The translations under genes and the position numbers were made by a program. This document shows, piece by piece, positions 5,147-5,963 of a DNA stretch of 5,963 bases. The DNA comes from Pseudopedobacter saltans (lineage in GTDB: Bacteria; Bacteroidota; Bacteroidia; Chitinophagales; Chitinophagaceae): the NCBI GenBank assembly GCA_003241175.1, contig QFOI01000226.1, forward strand, positions 1 through 5,963, given 5' to 3'. Under the pieces are notes generated by a model, which was not told the origin of the DNA, made no database searches, and saw only the letters and a program-made list of their open reading frames with translations. Numbering within the stretch: the first letter of the stretch is position 1; each line of letters opens with the position of its first letter.

Positions 5147-5713
5147 ATGTTTACTAAAAAAATCTTCGCCATTGCCATTTTAGCCACAAGTATTTTGGCA
5201 ACCTCTTGTCTGAAAAATGACACAACTCCGACAACTACGACCCCAACGTATACCGATCCGTCATTAGAAATATCTGCAATAGACCATTTTACCGATTCTA
5301 TGGGATTTGACAATATGCAGTATGCTAGCTTAACTGGATTTAAATATGAAACTGTAGAGCTTGGGGACACAAGTGTAGCTGGAAAAATAACCAACGAACT
5401 TCCTGTAGGAACTTTTAAATACAAAGTAACGCTATTGAATGGTACGGGTGTGGACAGTTCTTACAACTTGACTAATGGTACTGTAACTGTTAACTTTGTA
5501 TCACAATCGGTATCAACGATCCCTTCAATTATGTTAACGGATATATGGAGCTATGTATTTTTTAACACCAGCGTACCTCGCAAGATTGGAAAAGGTGGAC
5601 ATCTTAGATTTGTGACGCCATCTGCCTATACCTATGTATACTATGCAAATGCTTATTACTCAACTAAACCATTGTTTGTTGATGTCTATTTGACAAATGT
5701 AAGTGCATTATAA
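5147..5713 (+). CDS. Putative lipoprotein of unknown family
   Basis: The 188-residue product starts with a short basic segment and hydrophobic core (residues 4-17) ending in ATSC, with Cys21 as the likely lipidated residue. The lipobox is acceptable though not ideal (Ala at -3, Ser at -1). The residues just after the Cys (LKND) are charged, as in Bacteroidota lipoproteins sent to the outer leaflet, but the match is loose. A Thr/Pro-rich spacer (residues 25-37) follows. The rest has alternating polar and hydrophobic residues, many Tyr, Val and Thr, and no obvious helix, suggesting a beta-sandwich or similar extracellular fold. The mature part after Cys21 has no further cysteines. I do not recognise the family. 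No Shine-Dalgarno or clear TAnnTTTG box lies in the 72-nt gap before it; transcription may come from the small membrane-protein gene. A strong terminator follows 26 nt after the stop. Confidence 0.85.
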   Translation: MFTKKIFAIAILATSILATSCLKNDTTPTTTTPTYTDPSLEISAIDHFTDSMGFDNMQYASLTGFKYETVELGDTSVAGKITNELPVGTFKYKVTLLNGTGVDSSYNLTNGTVTVNFVSQSVSTIPSIMLTDIWSYVFFNTSVPRKIGKGGHLRFVTPSAYTYVYYANAYYSTKPLFVDVYLTNVSAL

Positions 5714-5739
5714 CTCAAGTTTTTTCAGAAAATATACCC

Positions 5740-5770
5740 AAATAGCCGATGATTTTCGGCTATTTTTTTT
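5740..5770 (+). terminator. Intrinsic terminator after the lipoprotein gene
   Basis: AAATAGCCGA (5740-5749) and TCGGCTATTT (5756-5765) form a 10-bp stem with a 6-nt loop, followed by an uninterrupted T-run to 5770. It separates the lipoprotein gene from the secD/secDF promoter. On the minus strand only the short A-rich side follows, so it is mainly a plus-strand terminator. Confidence 0.9.
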
Positions 5771-5796
5771 ATTATAGCGTTTTCGTTCGCAAATAT

Positions 5797-5804
5797 TATC
5801 TTTG
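5797..5804 (+). promoter_or_regulatory. -7 box of the secD/secDF promoter
   Basis: TATCTTTG matches the Bacteroidota -7 consensus TAnnTTTG exactly. It lies after the lipoprotein terminator and 36 nt before the translocase start, implying a leader of about 30 nt. The expected -33 position (about 5772-5777, TTATAG) is a poor match to TTG. Confidence 0.65.
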
Positions 5805-5840
5805 CGCCCTCTATAAAATATTTTTTTAACAATACTAATT

Positions 5841-5963
5841 ATGCAATTAAAAGGATTAGTACGCTTTTTTACGGTCGCGCTTATATTGATTTGCGTTTAC
5901 CAGCTTTCGTTTACATGGTTTGTTCATAGCCATGAAAGTCAAATGCAGGAACGCGCTGCTGCT
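5841..5963 (+). CDS. secDF: Protein translocase SecD/SecDF, N-terminus (partial)
   Basis: The first 41 codons of a gene running off the window are visible. The N-terminus MQLKGLVRFFTVALILICVY forms the first transmembrane helix (about 6-26) and is followed by QLSFTWFVHSHESQMQERAAA, the beginning of the periplasmic part. This matches the start of Bacteroidota SecD, which is usually fused to SecF as one long SecDF protein. SecDF sits in the inner membrane with SecYEG and uses the proton gradient to pull exported proteins through. The fused form is inferred from the phylum and cannot be seen here. The ATG is preceded by an AT-rich leader without Shine-Dalgarno, with a -7 box 36 nt upstream. Confidence 0.85.
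   Translation, partial: MQLKGLVRFFTVALILICVYQLSFTWFVHSHESQMQERAAA

Noticed and set aside
5143..5424. Minus-strand open frame opposite the lipoprotein gene
   Set aside because: It is the complement of the signal peptide and Thr-rich spacer codons; the plus-strand frame has a signal peptide, lipobox and downstream terminator.

Overview
The window looks like a chromosomal segment of a Bacteroidota bacterium, most likely of the Chitinophagaceae or a relative. The evidence is: starts without Shine-Dalgarno sequences and with A/T-rich leaders; promoter boxes of the Bacteroidota type (TTG, about 19 nt, TAnnTTTG); a Bacteroidota-style GroEL and GroES; the N-terminus of a SecD/SecDF-type translocase; and a membrane protein with HU-like domains and a SPOR-like end, an architecture I associate with this phylum. 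Base composition is AT-rich throughout, except for a compact hairpin-rich stretch near 1166-1293.

Layout. (1) 1-150: the last 49 codons of an unidentified plus-strand gene. (2) 253-1164: a secreted protein of about 300 residues resembling the DUF3472 family. (3) 1165-1442: no convincing gene. It holds nested and competing inverted repeats (1166-1293), a second hairpin (1355-1391) and a 34-bp perfect palindrome with T-runs on both strands, which probably terminates both the plus-strand gene and the converging groEL. (4) 1443-3446, minus strand: groES then groEL, an intact chaperonin operon. A short 7-nt-period repeat lies between the two genes, and a cluster of TGCCA/TGGCA palindromes lies upstream of groES. 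(5) 3616-3650: an intrinsic terminator for the next minus-strand gene. (6) 3670-4632, minus strand: the HU-like/transmembrane/SPOR-like protein, apparently starting at TTG. (7) 4633-4735: a divergent promoter region. (8) 4736-5074: a small two-helix membrane protein whose start lies only 4 nt after a near-consensus -7 box, so its mRNA is probably leaderless or nearly so. (9) 5147-5713: a putative lipoprotein of unknown family, followed by a strong terminator. (10) 5841-5963: the first 41 codons of secD/secDF behind a TAnnTTTG box.

Functionally this is mainly housekeeping: protein folding (GroES/GroEL), protein export (SecDF) and envelope proteins. I see no phage, CRISPR, toxin-antitoxin or biosynthetic system. 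The least explained parts are non-coding: the hairpin-rich element at 1166-1293 (possibly a REP/MITE-like repeat), the palindrome cluster upstream of groES (a candidate heat-shock operator in a promoter with no CIRCE), and the compact divergent promoter with a probable leaderless start.
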